Origin: Phorcus lineatus
Taxonomy: Eukaryota; Mollusca; Gastropoda; Trochida; Trochidae
NCBI GenBank assembly: GCA_921293015.1
Contig: OV121091.1
Span: 9,081,755 to 9,145,754 of the forward strand
Direction of reading: 5' to 3'
DNA length: 64,000 nt
In this document: positions 11,031-20,877 of the stretch, one piece after another
How the letters are laid out: each line of letters begins with the position of its first letter
Numbering within the stretch: the stretch's first letter is position 1
Notes under the pieces: model-generated
The model's database searches: none
What the model was told of the DNA's origin: nothing
What the model saw: the letters and a program-made list of their open reading frames with translations, nothing else
Position numbers and translations under genes: made by a program

Positions 11031-11915
11031 CGGGCCCTTCTTCAATGTTTCTTTATTTTACCAAAGTTGAGGATAGTTGGAACTAACTTTTGTTTACAAC
11101 TTGTTTGACTTTCAATTGCAACCTTTGCTTTCTATGGGTCCGAAATCTTTGGTTATGAGAAATTTCATGCCATTGGAAAGGTTAATTCCTTGATTGTTGA
11201 CAGTTTTTAAATGTTGGAATGACTACCCCTCGTGTGATAGTGTGTGGTTAATACGGGATAATTCCTTTATACATAAATTCTTAAGTTCTGAAGTAGAATA
11301 ACGAATATCGCCTGCACAAAAAAGCCTACAAAATGACTGTCCGTCTTGATGATATTGGTAAAAGTATTTGGGCAACAGGCATTCGTATGTTGCTGTTCAG
11401 ATATGGCTTTTGATTCGTATTGTTATCTCATACAGTTGGTAAAATGGATGCCTTTATTAAACATTTAAGTACTATAGCTATTGATATCTTTAACAAGACT
11501 GGCACTCCCCGCTACATGACAGTTCATGATATGTTTGGGTTCAAATGTTTACTTCAACCTGAATCGTAGTTATATAACCTGCGTATGCAACAATTATGCA
11601 ATGTTTTCATTCGCCTTAGATTCGGCCTTAACAATTTATCAGTCAATAGAGGTAGATGTTCATGTGTCTTTAAACAACAAAGGCTCTGTCCAATATGTAT
11701 TACTGGATACATTGAATTGTACTTTTTATTTATTTGTTCCTTGTATAAAGACATAAGGCAATTGTACCTTCCACAATGACTACAATCTAACACTAATATC
11801 ACAACATTACACCAAATGCTTTCTACCAAGATATCCTTAGTACAAGCTTTATACGAAAGATTTATTTGTATTTCAGCTCTCTTACTAAGGAGAGATTTGA
11901 TTTAAGTATGTTTGT
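11030..11915 (+). mobile_element. LINE ORF2 C-terminal fossil (family A-like)
   Basis: Read across frames, this gives the thumb and C-terminal domain of a family A-like LINE: FYGSEIFGYEKFHAIGKVNS (about 11,128-11,190; compare YGSEIWG in LINE A), KMDAFIKHLSTIAIDIFNK, and a C-terminal block RLRFGLNNLSVNRGRCSC, RLCPICITGYIELYFLF with a Cys knuckle, then YKDIRQLYLP. Stops and shifts throughout. It lies between two oppositely oriented arrays of the same minisatellite. Confidence 0.65.
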
Positions 11916-11965
11916 ATAAATTGTAGATATTGTTGTGTGTCTATTTAGGTGGTTGCTGCAATTAC

Positions 11966-12240
11966 TTTATGAGAAGTGGTTAAATTATACAATTCTGTGA
12001 TGGAGGCGATGAGTTAAGTTATACAATTCTGTGATGGAGGCGATATGTTAAATTTAACAAGTCTGTGATGGAGGCGATGAGTGAAATTAAACAAGTCTGT
12101 GGTTGAGGCGATGAGTTAAATTATACAAGTCTGTGATTAAGGCGATGATTTAAATTATTCAAGACTGTGATTGAGACGATGAGTTGAATTAAACAAGTCT
12201 GTGGTTGTTAAATCTAAAAAGCCTATGGTGGAGGCAAAAC
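11966..12240 (-). repeat. 34 bp minisatellite, inverted array
   Basis: Seven to eight units reading GTCTGTGATTGAGGCGATGA-type on the plus strand, i.e. the reverse complement of the 10.1-10.7 kb array. Together they form an inverted pair about 1.3 kb apart. Confidence 0.9.
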
Positions 12241-13007
12241 AAGTTGTGTGATTAAACTCAAGGTCTTCGCTTACGGTCAAACTCACTTAAAGTTTGTGTA
12301 TACATACCTTCACCTATGCAAATTATCAGTTTTTATTTTGGTGCTTTTATTAATAATTGAAACCATATAATCAATGTATAGTATGCCCCTTGATAAAATT
12401 AGGTGTCATGTAAACGCAGCCGCAGAGCACCATTTAAACTGCATGCTGGCCTTCGGCGAAAAACGGCACATACATTGGGACATTGTTTAGGTGAACAAAT
12501 GATATATTCCATAAGACCGTTACTGGTGTTGATGTATTCCTGGATATTGAATGAGTGAAATTCGTGGGGAGACATTATTCATCTTTCGAAAAAACCTACC
12601 AGTCATGATGTTTGCTGCAATCTCCTTGTGCAGTTATTTTCACTTTAAAAATATAAGATTTGTCTAACATTTTCAAAAGTGGGGGTTACTAGATCAGAAT
12701 TAAAACCTCAGGTGTCATATTTGTGTAGTTTTTGGAGTTATTCTTTTCCCGGGTAAATCTCCTTTCAGGACCATGTACATTATCCCGATGACATTTTATG
12801 GAATACCCCTGGGCCAGTCTTTCCAATGCCCAATACCGAGGCCCTCCAAGCAGGGATATTATGCCTTATATTGTCCGTCTTCAAATGATTATGAGATATA
12901 TACTTAACAGTGAATGTAAGCTTGTGTGTACTTATTCCCTAGATAAATACCTCTAAATGCAAGTAACAATCTGTACATATTTTGTCGAGAAAACCAAATG
13001 GTCTGAA

Positions 13008-13010
<3 letters not shown>
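12241..13010. other. Unassigned stretch with a dispersed repeat
   Basis: The segment 12,703-12,775 (AACCTCAGGTGT ... GTAGTTTTTGGAGTTATTC ... GGTAAATCTCCTTTC) resembles 23,238-23,315, so it is part of an unnamed dispersed repeat. The remainder is not recognised. Confidence 0.4.

Positions 13011-13077
<67 letters not shown>
13011..13077. repeat. (TA)n microsatellite
   Basis: An uninterrupted run of about 33 TA dinucleotides, abutting the fold-back element that follows. Confidence 0.97.
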
Positions 13078-13079
<2 letters not shown>

Positions 13080-13442
13080 CCCGAGAAAGTGTGTCATATG
13101 ACTTTATGAAACGAGTGTGAAATGTTTTATTACACGAGCGAGAGCGAGGGTTATACACAAATTCGCACGAGTTTCGTTAAAGTCATTGACACACTTCCGG
13201 GGGTGATAATTTCTTTATTACCGATTCTAATTCGTTTCAAACCCATGGAAATATTCAGAAAACAGCCTCCTTCCCTTGCGACGGCCCGCTAGAGTGACGT
13301 CATGAACATTGGTTTTATGACGTCACAGACGTCTTAATACGGTCAAACAATCGTTGCTAGGCAAAAGTGATATGTGCACATGTGCACATGTGCTCATATT
13401 GAAAATATGTCACCGCTTATTATCAACAATATGGGTAATAAA
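13076..13442 (+). mobile_element. Fold-back element, hairpin plus TTTATTACC-ended segment
   Basis: Two parts. Part 1 (13,076-13,210) is an imperfect palindrome: the left arm has AAGTGTGTCATATGACTTTA and AACGAGTGTGAA; the right arm carries their reverse complements (TTCGCACGAGTTTCG, AAAGTCATTGACACACTT), with a CGAGCGAGAGCGAGG loop. Part 2 (13,214-13,442) starts TTTATTACC and ends GGGTAATAAA. The element at 55.8-57.1 kb has the same two parts in the same relative order on the other strand, which supports treating them as one family. Confidence 0.6.
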
Positions 13443-13582
13443 TATATATAGCTACCACAGTGGCTTAGCTGAATGAGATGAAAATCCTCTGAAAACTACG
13501 GTTTAAATTATAAAGCTTGTTGTTAGGGACGCCTCTTATGCGTTTTGGACAAGCCATCAAATTAAGAAAAACGTTGTTCGAT

Positions 13583-13770
13583 AAATGATAGATGATGACC
13601 TCGCCCTCGGGCTTTCCCTCGAAAGAAGGCCCATGCCCTCGGGTTTGGCCGCAGGGTTAGGCTAAAGTTCTCCCTTTTGGCTTATTCCTCGGGCAGCGGC
13701 CTTTCTTTCGAAAAAAAGCCCTAGGAAACGGTCATTATCGTTGAAGTATCGCCTATCATCATTTAAAATC
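13583..13770. mobile_element. Small imperfect inverted-repeat element
   Basis: AAATGATAGATGATGACC at the left and GCCTATCATCATTTA at the right are inverted copies, as are CTCGAAAGAAGGCC (about 13,619) and GGCCTTTCTTTCGA (about 13,700). The interior is GC-rich. MITE-like; no coding capacity. Confidence 0.55.
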
Positions 13771-15030
13771 ATATTACATCAAACGCCCTGTGAGGCCATG
13801 CAAAAACGTAAAAGTGTACAAGAATGACAGTTAGACAGAGGCTTAAAAGAACTTTTAAGAGTTAAACTACATGAATCGAAAGCTGTCGAATCAGTTGTAG
13901 GCTCAGAGTATGTTGTTTTGGTTAATTAGTGGAAACTTCATGAATGTTGTTATTTGATCGAGGAATAGTGGTTGTTTCTAAAAACATTAGCATCTTTATG
14001 CGCATCAATGCAATATAGCAACAATAAATATGTTAAAGTCGAGATTTGTGATCGAAAACTGGACAATGGCGCGCGTGTATGACTAAAACGTAATTTTGGT
14101 AACTTATTTACAGCAAACACACCGAAACATATCATGATGCTTAGTAGATCACATAACTAATATACATGTAAATCAGAAGCCGAATTTGGACTTCTAAACA
14201 TTTAAATGGCCGTTATTCGATTATTATAATTTATGAATTTTAAAAATAAATATTTACTTTAGAAAGGCGATTTGAACTCAGGACAAAGGGTAATTTGGCT
14301 TTCATTTAGGCTACGTATCTCACTGCTGGCTCGTACTTGTAAGATGAAAAGTCTAACAGCATCACATAACATTGACTATACACATCATATTATTGTAAGA
14401 TTACCAACACACTGACGAATAACTTCAAGTCTTCAATGACCCTACTTTGCTCATAAGAGTGTAAATGAGTGGTTTCGGTCAAAGAGTACAATTTCAGTGA
14501 AACCAAATACCTTTGAACTCTTAAACACAGGTTATCTTAGAAATTGTATTGATTTATGCGTTTTGCGAGTTATTTCAACCATCAACTTTATCAGTTTCCT
14601 TGTCTCTTGGTAATTCTAACCTCCTTTCAAGCGGGAAAGGCGTGGTTAACATACTGTGGTATTAAAGTATACAGTTGCTCAAGAAGCCCGCTCGGTGCAG
14701 TACACTGTCAACGAGTACACCCTCTTCACTCCCTTCACCTGCCTTGTCATAATCTCTCCGTCAGTCTACAACTAGTACACAGTAATTGCATACATCTGCA
14801 TGTATTTTCCTTTTCTCGCCTCCATCGTATTACACAGTTAGGCAATAGAAACGCTTAATGGTTCAATACATGTGATTTCACGCTCCCTCTTTCATTTTGT
14901 TCACAGTTAGTGGATATTTTATGATTCGTGCAATCTAGGAATAATTAATATATGCAGATTGTTCGAATTCAATCTATTCCTAGATTTTTTAAACTCTGAG
15001 TTTGGTTCAAATACTTTCCTTATTCCTTTG
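13771..15030. other. Unassigned stretch
   Basis: No protein family recognised. A 100-codon frame at 14,556-14,858 is Ser/His/Leu-rich and shows no domain. Confidence 0.3.
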
Positions 15031-15034
15031 TGTG

Positions 15035-15770
15035 TTGATGTAAAGGAGTATTCGGGTCGAATCCCAAATGATGAAGAGTTTTGTGCTCGTCATTGTTTGT
15101 TAAAGCTTTCAGTTCTGTATGATGTTATTGAGTATGAGGGTCGAATCCCAAATGATGAAGAGTTTTGTGCTCGTCTTTAAATAGCTTTATGCTAAAGCTT
15201 TATGTACCGGGGTCGATAGCCGTATTTGAAGGGCTCTGATTGAGCCTTTATCTTCATTTATTGAAGTACCGGGGTTGATTCCTAGATTGTTATTGGTCTT
15301 GTGCTCTTCTTTATGTTCAACGCCTTATTGTTAGAAGCGATTCCTTTATCAGATAGCTCGTCTTAATGATAAACTGAATGAATGTAGGGGTCGATTCCTA
15401 GATTGTAGTTGACTCTCAGCTTGCGTTTTGGTTAAATCAATGGCGTATGGGGGTCGATTGATATATTTTGACGGGTTCTCAACTCGTCTTTACGGTCAAG
15501 TCAGTGGGTAAAGGGGTTGATCCCTAGGTTGTGATGGTCTCTCAGCTCGTCTTACCTTCAACTTATAGTGAGTATAGAGATCCTAGATTATGAAAGGCGC
15601 GTCAATTTTCTTAACTCATGGAGTAAAGGGGTCGCTCCGCTGGTTTGGTATACATGTAGGGGTTGATTCCTAAATTGTGATAGGCTCTCAGCCCGTCTTT
15701 ATGTTAAACTGACTGATCATTGGGTATGATTTCTGAATTTTGAAGGGTTCTATAAGCTCTTTCAAACTTG
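15035..15770 (+). repeat. Degenerate 80-90 bp tandem repeat
   Basis: A unit with the words GGGGTCGATTCCTAGATTGT and CTCAGCTCGTCTTTA recurs about nine times. The first two units (from about 15,047 and 15,132) share a nearly identical TCGAATCCCAAATGATGAAG block, a recent local duplication; the later units are much more diverged. Confidence 0.8.
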
Positions 15771-15839
15771 TTATTCACATTTTCTATTTATGACCATATA
15801 CGTAGTTAACAGGGACACCTATATAGCACACATTTTGGT

Positions 15840-16110
15840 TTTTGAAATGGTTATTTTAGGACCTTTGAGGACTTTTGAGGACACATTTTTAATCTCTATC
15901 GGTGCAATGAAATATTTATCATTCTTTTCAATCAAACAAGAAGGAAGAATAAAAAATCACACGGTCACTATATTATAATATCAAAAATCGTAACAGTCGG
16001 TTGTGCATAAAATGGGAAGTATTAATTGTTGAATCGGCTGAACTAGGAATGTGTCCAGCTTTTGCTTTTTCTTTTTATCTCTTAACTGAGAACAAAGGAT
16101 GGGTGTTCGC
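15840..16110 (+). repeat. Ancient dispersed repeat, copy 1
   Basis: Shares an ordered series of words with 62,690-62,915: GTGCAATGAAATA / TTGCAATGAAATA, GGTTGTGCATAAAA / CAATTGTGCAAAAA, GGCTGAACT, ATGTGTCCAGCTTTTG / ATGTGTGCAGCTTTTG, CTTAACTGAGAACAAAGGAT / a matching CTGAGAAGAAAGGAT block. No coding sequence. Both copies follow directly after a minisatellite array. Confidence 0.7.
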
Positions 16111-16867
16111 CATCTTTCGGTCTTCAGATTGTATTCAAAATTGAAATGTTTAATGTGACATTGCACTAATTCCATCTGGTATTGTAAAATTAACTTATAA
16201 ATAAATAGGTAAATAATGTATCATTCCAACTTGGAATCCTGTCCTATTTCAAGATGGGACGCGTCCCAACTTGATATCCTAAGTTGGAACGTCCGATCTC
16301 AAGATTGGTAGGTGGTCATCAAATCATGCTAATAATATTCATATTTAAATGATGGTAATGAAATATGTTTTTAAATGATTTAGTTATATACTTTTCGTAC
16401 CTGCAAAAAAAATTCAACTTAATTATCAATTACTTGACAAAGTGGCTCGTATTTATCTCTCATGGTCTACGAATGCATTGTATACAAAAACTCATTTAAA
16501 CGTACATTTGATGAATAGTTGAATTAAGTTTGTGCCGTATTATATCCCATAAATACATCATTGAAAAAATCAACGTTTTCTGCTTTTCTTGAAAATTGTT
16601 AAACAACATTAAAACTTTAACCGATATAAATAGAGTGAATAGAAGTTACATCGTTTATTATTTTGTTGTACATGTTGTGTGTCCCAAATTTGCAGTATTT
16701 ACCATAACTGACCTAACCTTGCCTCAATACTCATAAAATATACAAACTAACAATTCAATAGTGATCAAATATATAAACCAACATATTGAGACCAAGGTAT
16801 AATATTCCTACCAATAAAATATATCTTACTTTTTCATCTAGAGACTCTTGATAATCCCCAACTTTCT

Positions 16868-17365
16868 TGTATGGCCGTCTCAACTTAGTATTTCTAAATA
16901 TAACCCATCATTTTGAAACTAATTTTTATATTCCCACTCTATAAGCAGTTTCTAAAATCAATATGAATATTATTTTAAACGTTCAGCTATACACATATTG
17001 ACAGTTAATGATTCCCGACTCTCCTATTAAGCCATCCCAACTTGGAATTTCTTTCAGATTCGAAAAAAAGCCCATCAAATATAAAACCTAACATTTTTAA
17101 ACCAATTTTGTATATCTACCCTAGACGTTATTACTATAATAAGCAACATTAATATTATTATAAGTAATGAAAATGTTGACAGTTTATGGCCGCCACTCTC
17201 ATCTTGGAATTTCTTCCCGATTCCACTTAACTAAGCTTTTATGTTCCTACTCTAGAATTTGTTACTTTAAGCAATATGAATATGATTCTAAACGTTCAGT
17301 AATACACATGTTGAAAGGTAATGATCCCCTACTCTTCCATTAGGCCGTCCTATCTTGGAATAAAG
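16868..17365 (+). repeat. ~155 bp tandem repeat in the left arm
   Basis: Unit landmarks GGCCGTCTCAACTTAGTATT (about 16,873), AGCCATCCCAACTTGGAATT (about 17,031), CATCTTGGAATTTCTTCCC (about 17,202) and GGCCGTCCTATCTTGGAAT (about 17,343) are spaced roughly 150-170 bp apart. An outlying copy of the CCAACTTGGAATCCTG word lies at about 16,226. The right arm has only one unit. Confidence 0.75.
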
Positions 17366-17641
17366 AAAGCAATTCTAAATTGGGACGGGCATATGGATCA
17401 TGGTGATCGGGGAAAAAGTAACAGGAAAAAAAATAATGGAAAAAAGAAACAGTTTTTGCTAGGAAAAAAAGTAACAGGAAAAAAGAAACAGTTTTTTTAT
17501 TGAACAACTTTAACAAAGTATGACATAATATACTAACAGATCACATTTTCATCACATGGTCACCGTAGTGATTTAAAGCACTACTATACAATACAAATGT
17601 TCAGATGTTTTTGTTTAATCTGATGTTCTGTCCGATGCCTG

Positions 17642-17902
17642 TCAGGAAGTCTGCGATGGAAAAGTGTTAGGGTTAGGGTAAGGGTTTAGCGTGCCAGGAA
17701 CTGCTTTTTGTCGTTGCCTGTAGGTACCAGTCACGTAGTTCTCGTCGAAGTAGGCAAGCAGTGCTTCTGCATCTTCAGGAACAGTGTCCTTCCGATGCTC
17801 CATGCCCTCCCTAACGTCATCAACTGGCCATGGCAGGAAAGCAAGAGCATCAATGTGATGCCAGTGTGATGATAAATGAGTGAGGCCAGTCCTAATGATC
17901 AA
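17642..17902 (-). pseudogene. Mutator-like transposase fragment in fold-back core
   Basis: An 86-residue minus-strand frame. The middle part, DALAFLPWPVDDVREG followed by AEALLAYFDENYVTGTYRQR, resembles the stretch of MULE transposases just after the catalytic core, where 'ALAFvPv.dV' is followed by 'l..YFedtYi.G'. It does not reach the next conserved block (FPP..WN), because the frame runs into TTAGGGTTAGGG-like sequence and ends. No catalytic residue is included. A second MULE fragment at 40.0-40.7 kb covers the adjoining regions, which supports the assignment. Confidence 0.6.
17666..17690. repeat. Short telomere-like tract
   Basis: GTTAGGGTTAGGGTAAGGGTT, about three TTAGGG-like units. Too short to call an interstitial telomere array. 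Confidence 0.6.
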
Positions 17903-18989
17903 TTAAGGGAGAAGTATTTTGTCGAAATAGTTGGGCAGGTGAGAAGGAAACAGTTAATACCAATGTATTTTTTTGTTATAGGTAACAAGTGTGCCTTTGA
18001 TGTTAAATGTGATGTTATTATGATTCTAAAACTTGGTTTTCATAATCTTTTTAAATGACAAGATTGTCAACAATAATCTTTATATCTTTATAATTCTTTA
18101 TATAAAAAGTGTTATTTTTTTCCGTTACTTTTTTTCCTGTTACTTTTTTTCCTACATTCATGAATAATTACCTGTCAACAAGTGTGTTACTTAACGTTTA
18201 AAAAACGCTTATAGTGACAGCTTATAGAGTATGAATATCATATCTTAGTTTCAAAATGATTAGTTATATACATAATGAATTTTGAAAACTGAAAGAAATT
18301 CAGTTGGGACGCCTATACAAAGATGTTCGGGATTATCAGCAGTTGTCATGTCTCTTAATGAAAAAGTAAGATATATTATATATTATTAAAAAGAATATGA
18401 TATCTTAGCTTCATAATGTTAGTTTTTATATTACTTTACTATTGAATGGTTAGTTTGTATATTTTATGAGTATTGAGGCAAGGTTAGGTCCTAGCTGTTC
18501 ATTTATGCTAAATATTGAAAATTTGGGACACCCAACTTATAACAATATGATAAACGATGTAATATTTTTATGTTTTATTTAATCAACTTAGCTACTAGAT
18601 AAATTGATAATATCACAGTCTTTTTATACAACATGAACTCATCACTATCTGTTGTTTTAGCCATACAGTGGTATTATTGGTGCCCATTCATGACTGATTG
18701 CACGATGTCATGAAAGACTCAGTGTCAAGATCAGATCCACCAACTTGCAACGCTGTCATATCAACTTATCCATTGATGTCATTCCTTGTTTGACAACGTT
18801 GTAGGATATTTTGATGGCCATACTTGTTTTTTGCATGGAATTTTTATTAGTCTGTAACAGGTCAGTCATTTACCAATTTAAAAAAACGATATGTCAATAG
18901 TATATATTAACTCGAATCTCTATTCGATGAGAGATAAATACGAGCCACTATTGATTATAAAGTTAAATTTTCTATGCAGGTACGAAAAG

Positions 18990-20305
18990 TTGTTCATACT
19001 TACCTCATATATAAGCAGGATTTGTTATAGGTACCTCACATTTAGACTTATTCCTACCTGCATCGCATTTAGGCAGAACTTATATCGTATTCATAAAGTA
19101 TATCTCCCACTTCATTTGTATTTGGGTAGTAATTGATTATACTCTAAGAGCATTAAGGACTTGTTCCAACCTGTCTCCTATTTAGACAGTACTTGTTACT
19201 ACTTGCCTCGTATTTAGACAGGACTTGTTACTACTTTCCACGTATTTAGACAGGACTTGTTACTACTTGCCTCGTATTTATACAGCACTTGTTACTACTT
19301 GCCTTGTATTTATACAGCACTTGTTACTACTTGCCTCGTATTTAGGCAGGAATTGTTACTATTTGCCTTGTATTTAGACAAGACTTGTTACTACTTGCTA
19401 CTAATTGCCTCGTATTAAGACAGCTCTTGTTATACTTGCCTTGTATTTAGACAGCTCTTGTTATACTTGCCTCGTATTAAGACAGCTCTTGTTATACTTG
19501 CCTCGTATTAAGACAGCTCTTGTTATACTTGCCTCGTATTAAGACAGCTCTTGTTATACTTGCCTTGTATTTAGACAGTACTTGTTACTACTTGCCTCGT
19601 ATTTATACAGCACTTGTTACTACTTGCCTCGTATTTATACAGCACTTGTTACTACTTGTCTCGTATTTATACAGCACTTGTTACTACTTGCCTCGTATTT
19701 AGGCAGGAATTGTTACTATTTGCCTTGTATTTAGACAAGACTTGTTACTACTTGCTACTAATTGCCTCGTATTAAGACAGCTCTTGTTATACTTGCCTTG
19801 TATTTAGACAGTACTTGTTACTACTTGCCTTGTATTTATACAGCACTTGTTACTACTTGCCTCGTATTTATACAGCACTTGTTACTACTTGCCTCGTATT
19901 TATACAGCACTTGTTACTACTTGCCTCGTATTTATACAGGACTTGTTACTACTTGCCTCGTATTTAGGCAGGAATTGTTACTATTTGCCTTGTATTTAGA
20001 CAAGACTTGTTACTACTTGCTACTAATTGCCTCGTATTAAGACAGCTCTTGTTATACTTGCCTTGTATTTAGACAGGACTTGTTACTACTTGCCTTGTAT
20101 TAAGACAGGGCTTGTTACTACTAGCTTTGTTTTTAGACAGGACTTGGAACTATACTTGCCTCGTATTTAGACAGGAATTGTTACTATTTGCCTTATATTT
20201 AGACAAGACTTGTTACTACCTGCCTCGTATTTAGGCAGGACTTGTTACTACTAGCTTCGTATTTAGAAAGGTCGTGTTCCTGTTTGCCACGTATTTAGAC
20301 ACCAC
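18990..20305 (+). repeat. 32 bp minisatellite with higher-order blocks
   Basis: About 38 units built on CTTGTTACTACTTGCCTCG plus TATTTAGACAGGA, 32-33 bp each. A variant block (TTGCTACTAATTGCCTCG, then GACAGCTCTTGTTATACTTG) recurs at about 19,397, 19,753 and 20,018, with the same neighbours, so groups of about 8-11 units have been copied together. The array begins where the fold-back element ends. Confidence 0.93.
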
Positions 20306-20557
20306 GTAAAGATATGTATGCAATGATGGGAAAAAAGCTTCACTCACTGTTGGTCCAGAACTCCAAAAACATTATTAATAGGTAATAGATTCAAATCTTC
20401 CATTAGAAATATTTAATTAAGCATCTATGATGACATGTAAGTTCATATGTACTTGTCCAGCAGTCTCTACTACTTTGGCCTGGAGTAAGCGCACGCTTTC
20501 TCTGAGCGGTCCACAGACGACCGAAATTTTTTAAATTACAGACAACCAAAGGCAAAC
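20306..20557. other. Unassigned spacer
   Basis: Nothing recognised. Confidence 0.3.
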
Positions 20558-20813
20558 TAAACTCTTCAAAAAAAGAAACTTGACATTCATGCGAAATTGA
20601 TTTTTTCGAAACGGGTCAATTTTTTTCATGATACATACCTAGAATTTAAAGAAAGGCTTGCTCAAAAGTGTAAATTTACCAAAACCAATGGCCCACAAAG
20701 TTTAAGTTGTGTTCAGGGACAAAAACGAGCGATTCGTCCAAATGCATTTTCTGCCAAAGCACGTGCAGCATGGGATCATGAAGGTTTACATGCAGACACG
20801 TCTGCTTTAGGGA

Positions 20814-20850
20814 TATAAAAAGCCATATCAGCCGCTGTTCATTCAGACTA
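20814..20850 (+). promoter_or_regulatory. Core promoter of Tc1 copy 1
   Basis: TATAAAAA at 20,814-20,821, then an initiator-like ATTCAGAC about 28-30 bp downstream (20,841-20,848), about 30 bp before the transposase ATG. The same arrangement is preserved in copy 2 (TATAAAAA at 52,493). Confidence 0.6.
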
Positions 20851-20877
20851 CACAACATCGGTACAGCGACCTGAAGA

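Larger units (their letters stand above)
16385..18991. mobile_element. 2.6 kb fold-back element, Mutator-like
   Basis: A long imperfect palindrome centred near 17.75 kb. Matching pairs (plus strand versus reverse complement): 16,395-16,475 with 18,924-18,991 (CTTTTCGTACCTGC, GTGGCTCGTATTTATCTCTC); 16,651-16,760 with 18,440-18,560 (CTAACCTTGCCTCAATACTC and AAATATACAAACTAAC blocks); 16,855-17,030 with 18,170-18,360 (TGATAATCCC, CATTTTGAAACTAA, ACTCTATAAGC); and 17,460-17,500 with 18,114-18,152 (AAAAAGTAACAGGAAAAAA). The left arm has about three extra 150-160 bp tandem units. The core holds a scrap of Mutator-like transposase. Long terminal inverted repeats are usual for this superfamily, so a non-autonomous MULE derivative is the best reading. 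Confidence 0.75.

Noticed and set aside
14556-14858. 100-codon frame as a possible gene
   Set aside because: No motif, no splice or promoter support, and composition like translated noncoding DNA.
15047-15075. tRNA B-box (GGGTCGAATCCC) suggesting a tRNA or tRNA-derived SINE
   Set aside because: The word repeats with the 80-90 bp tandem unit, there is no A-box at the proper distance, and no cloverleaf can be drawn.
17666-17690. Interstitial telomere
   Set aside because: Only about three TTAGGG-like units, not perfect; a chance tract within the fold-back core is enough to explain it.
19520-20040. Open frames with repeating LLPRIYTALVTTCLVF
   Set aside because: Translation of the 32-33 bp minisatellite; frames change with unit length, and there is no start context or conservation.
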